From CBDDRG01 sp051306415 (GTDB lineage Bacteria; Pseudomonadota; Gammaproteobacteria; Pseudomonadales; Porticoccaceae), in the NCBI GenBank assembly GCA_051306415.1, contig JBPPNE010000171.1, positions 1-6,823 on the forward strand: a stretch of 6,823 nt of DNA. Reading direction: 5' to 3'. A program made the position numbers and the translations under genes. Below the pieces are notes generated by a model. That model was not told the DNA's origin. It did no database searches and saw only the letters and a list, made by a program, of their open reading frames with translations. This document shows positions 5,169 to 6,823 of the stretch, one piece after another; within the stretch, counting starts at the first letter, position 1; every line of letters starts with the position of its first letter.

Positions 5169-5906
5169 CTAATGACCATCGCATAGCGCCTGCGCTGCGG
5201 CCACATCAAGGGTCCCCTCGTAGATCGCGCGACCGGTGATGGCGCCGAGAATACCGGCCCCGACGTTCGCCACCGCCTTCAGCGCGCGGATGTCATCGAG
5301 ATTGGTGATGCCACCGGAGGCGATGACCGGGATGCTGGAGGCTTGTGCCATCGCCAGCGTAGCCGCCACGTTGACGCCCTGCATCATGCCATCGCGCTCG
5401 ATATCGGTGTAGACGATAGCGCTGACGCCAGCAACGGCGAATTGCCGGGCGAGATCCGTCGCCTCCACGCTGCTGACCTCGGCCCAGCCATCGGTGGCCA
5501 CCAGACCCGCCCTGGCATCGATACCGACGATGATACGACCTGGAAACTCACGGCACATGGCGGCGACAAAATCGGGTTCCTTCACCGCCCGGGTGCCGAT
5601 GATCACATAGCTGACACCGGCGCGCAGATAGGCATCGATGGCCTCGCCGGTGCGGATGCCGCCACCGATTTGGATCGGCATCTCGGGAAAGCGCGCCGCA
5701 ATCGCCTTGACCACATCGCCATTGACCGGCTGGCCGGCAAAGGCGCCGTTCAGATCCACCAGATGCAGGCGGCGGGCGCCCGCCTGCTGCCAGCGCGCCG
5801 CGACCGCCACCGGATCATCGGAGAACACCGTGGCGTCGTCCATGCGGCCCTGGCGCAGACGCACGCACTGGCCATCCTTGAGGTCGATCGCGGGAATGAT
5901 CAGCAT
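5169..5906 (-). CDS. hisA: Phosphoribosylformimino-5-aminoimidazole carboxamide ribotide isomerase HisA
   Basis: HisA catalyses the Amadori rearrangement of ProFAR to PRFAR, the fourth step of histidine synthesis, and hands PRFAR to HisF/HisH. The product is a 245-residue beta/alpha barrel, the usual length. Visible landmarks are MLIIPAIDLKDGQCVRL (1-17) with catalytic Asp8, HLVDLNGAFAGQPVN (48-62), the phosphate-binding GGGIR (81-85), IIGTRAVKEP (102-111), VGIDAR (127-132) with catalytic Asp130, YTDIERDGMMQG (166-177), ASGGI (196-200) and GRAIYEGT (225-232). The frame extends upstream to a TTG at 5957, but the barrel begins with MLIIPAIDL, so ATG 5906 is chosen although only a weak GGAA lies before it. 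It follows hisH after 110 nt. hisF, its usual downstream neighbour, is replaced by the phosphotransferase gene 130 bp away. No clear terminator follows. Confidence 0.96.
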   Translation of the reverse strand: MLIIPAIDLKDGQCVRLRQGRMDDATVFSDDPVAVAARWQQAGARRLHLVDLNGAFAGQPVNGDVVKAIAARFPEMPIQIGGGIRTGEAIDAYLRAGVSYVIIGTRAVKEPDFVAAMCREFPGRIIVGIDARAGLVATDGWAEVSSVEATDLARQFAVAGVSAIVYTDIERDGMMQGVNVAATLAMAQASSIPVIASGGITNLDDIRALKAVANVGAGILGAITGRAIYEGTLDVAAAQALCDGH

Positions 5907-5936
5907 CGGCAATTTTCCATTTTGGGCAGCATTTCT

Positions 5937-5990
5937 CGGATCAATTTTTCGAAACAATTGTGTACGCGGCGATCGTTGAGATTTGATCCG
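5937..5990. repeat. Inverted repeat in the hisH-hisA gap
   Basis: CGGATCAA (5937-5944) and TTGATCCG (5983-5990) are perfect 8-base inverted arms with 38 bases between them, filling much of the 110-bp gap between hisH and hisA. In the message this could fold into a long-looped hairpin ahead of hisA, whose ribosome binding site is weak. Each arm contains a GATC site. It could affect hisA translation or RNA processing, or be chance. Confidence 0.35.
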
Positions 5991-6016
5991 GCGGCTTGTC
6001 AGCGAGGTTTCAAGTT

Positions 6017-6667
6017 TTACTTGCTGCCGTCCCAGGCGACAAAATTGGCGAGCAACTGCAGACCGGCGAGGTGGCTCTTCTCCGGGTGAAACTGCACGGC
6101 GAACAGGTTGCCGTCGGCGAGCGCGGCGGCGAAGGGCCGGCCGTAGGTACAGGTCGCCGCCGTCAGCGCTTCAGCCGCCTCGACATAGTAGCTGTGCACA
6201 AAATAGAAGCGCGCATCCTGTTCGATACCGCGCCACAGCGGGTGCGCCCTGGTCTGGTGGAGGCGGTTCCAGCCCATGTGCGGAACCTTCAGGCGCTCAC
6301 CATCTTCGCCGCGCAGATCGGCGCCAAAAAACCGCACCTGGCCGGGCAGCAGGCCCAGGCAATCGACGCCGCCGTTCTCTTCGCTGTGCTGCATCAGTGC
6401 CTGCATGCCAACGCAGATCGCCAGCACTGGTTTCTCGGCGATGGCTTTCGCGACCGCGGCATCAAAGTGCGCGCGGCGAATTTCCGCCATGCAGTCGCGA
6501 ATCGCACCGACGCCGGGAAACACCACACGATCCGCCCGCGCGACCTCGGCGGCATCCTCGGTGACCACCACGCTAGCTCCCGGCGCGACGTGCTCCAGCG
6601 CCTTGGCCACCGAATGCAGGTTGCCCATGCCATAATCGAGTACGGCAATACGTTGGGAATCAATCAT
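6017..6667 (-). CDS. hisH: Imidazole glycerol phosphate synthase, glutaminase subunit HisH
   Basis: HisH releases ammonia from glutamine and passes it to HisF, which makes imidazole glycerol phosphate and AICAR. The 216-residue class I amidotransferase shows IAVLDYGMGNLHSV (7-20), the oxyanion-strand PGVGA (51-55), the nucleophile elbow AICVGMQA (83-90) with Cys85, KVPHMGWN (127-134), YFVHSYY (155-161) and the HPEKS triad segment with His194 and Glu196. The catalytic triad is complete. The sequence resembles the Pseudomonas type, which also ends in NFVAWDG. ATG 6667 lies 46 bp after the hisB stop and gives the standard N-terminus, but no Shine-Dalgarno is visible. An in-frame GTG at 6724 overlapping hisB would add 19 residues unlike the family. 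Translation may depend on coupling to hisB. Confidence 0.96.
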   Translation of the reverse strand: MIDSQRIAVLDYGMGNLHSVAKALEHVAPGASVVVTEDAAEVARADRVVFPGVGAIRDCMAEIRRAHFDAAVAKAIAEKPVLAICVGMQALMQHSEENGGVDCLGLLPGQVRFFGADLRGEDGERLKVPHMGWNRLHQTRAHPLWRGIEQDARFYFVHSYYVEAAEALTAATCTYGRPFAAALADGNLFAVQFHPEKSHLAGLQLLANFVAWDGSK

Positions 6668-6713
6668 CGGCGCCGAATCAACGTCGGCGATAAAACGGGC
6701 ATTGAAGCGAACA

Positions 6714-6823
6714 CTAGAGCACACCCTTAGTGGACGGCATCACGTTGCCAAGCCGGACGTCCACCGCCAGCGCCATGCGCAGCGCGCGGCCAAAGGCCTT
6801 GAAGATGGTTTCCGCCTGGTGGT
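6714..6823 (-). CDS. hisB: Imidazoleglycerol-phosphate dehydratase HisB, C-terminal end only
   Basis: The last 35 codons and a TAG stop are present; the gene enters from the right edge. The tail reads HQAETIFKAFGRALRMALAV and ends in PSTKGVL. This is the C-terminus of the dehydratase, including the second half of the HHxxE metal-binding motif (the first visible His and Glu4) and the near-invariant S(T/S)KGVL end. The enzyme turns imidazole glycerol phosphate into imidazole acetol phosphate, the step after HisH/HisF. Whether it also carries the histidinol-phosphatase domain seen in enteric bacteria cannot be judged here. It lies 46 bp ahead of hisH, presumably in one operon. Confidence 0.93.
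   Translation of the reverse strand, partial: HQAETIFKAFGRALRMALAVDVRLGNVMPSTKGVL

Noticed and set aside
5907..5957. TTG start at 5957 for HisA
   Set aside because: The extra 17 residues are not part of the HisA barrel, which starts at MLIIPAID.
6668..6724. GTG start at 6724 for HisH, overlapping hisB
   Set aside because: The added 19 residues are unlike HisH N-termini and no properly spaced ribosome binding site precedes the GTG.

Overview
The window is a GC-rich bacterial chromosome segment in which every gene I can support is on the minus strand. The proteins look proteobacterial, most likely gammaproteobacterial: NadA and HisH closely follow the Escherichia/Pseudomonas type, and histidine genes appear in the order hisB-hisH-hisA. 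I cannot name a genus. All genes are read from high to low coordinates.

Right part (6823-5169): the last 35 codons of hisB, then hisH and hisA. HisH is the glutaminase half of imidazole-glycerol-phosphate synthase, HisA makes that enzyme's substrate, and HisB acts on its product. The synthase half, hisF, which usually follows hisA directly, is not in this window.

Middle (5168-2658): two catabolic genes, each behind its own AT-rich control region. One encodes a phosphotransferase of the aminoglycoside-phosphotransferase (APH) fold, the other an acyl-CoA dehydrogenase with the 'DGPSEVH' ending typical of the ACAD10/ACAD11 branch. In animals these two activities are fused in one protein; in the Pseudomonas putida levulinate pathway they are separate (LvaA and LvaC). 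The pair therefore suggests catabolism of hydroxylated acyl-CoAs by phosphorylation and then phosphate elimination. The two upstream regions share an ordered set of elements (TTGATG, 17 bp, TATWAR, GTTAAC, GATTTWAA, TTTTAAAT), which suggests co-regulation. The dehydrogenase leader also carries two perfect 8-1-8 palindromes.

Left part (2657-1): nadA, quinolinate synthase of de novo NAD synthesis, with a good ribosome binding site and a possible extended -10 promoter. A 270-bp non-coding gap with three small GC palindromes follows. Then comes the N-terminal 408 residues of hsdM, the methyltransferase subunit of a type I restriction-modification system that continues past the left edge. The nadA-hsdM gap is a candidate edge of an accessory island. 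Several long plus-strand open frames lie antisense to these genes and are shadows of the high GC content.
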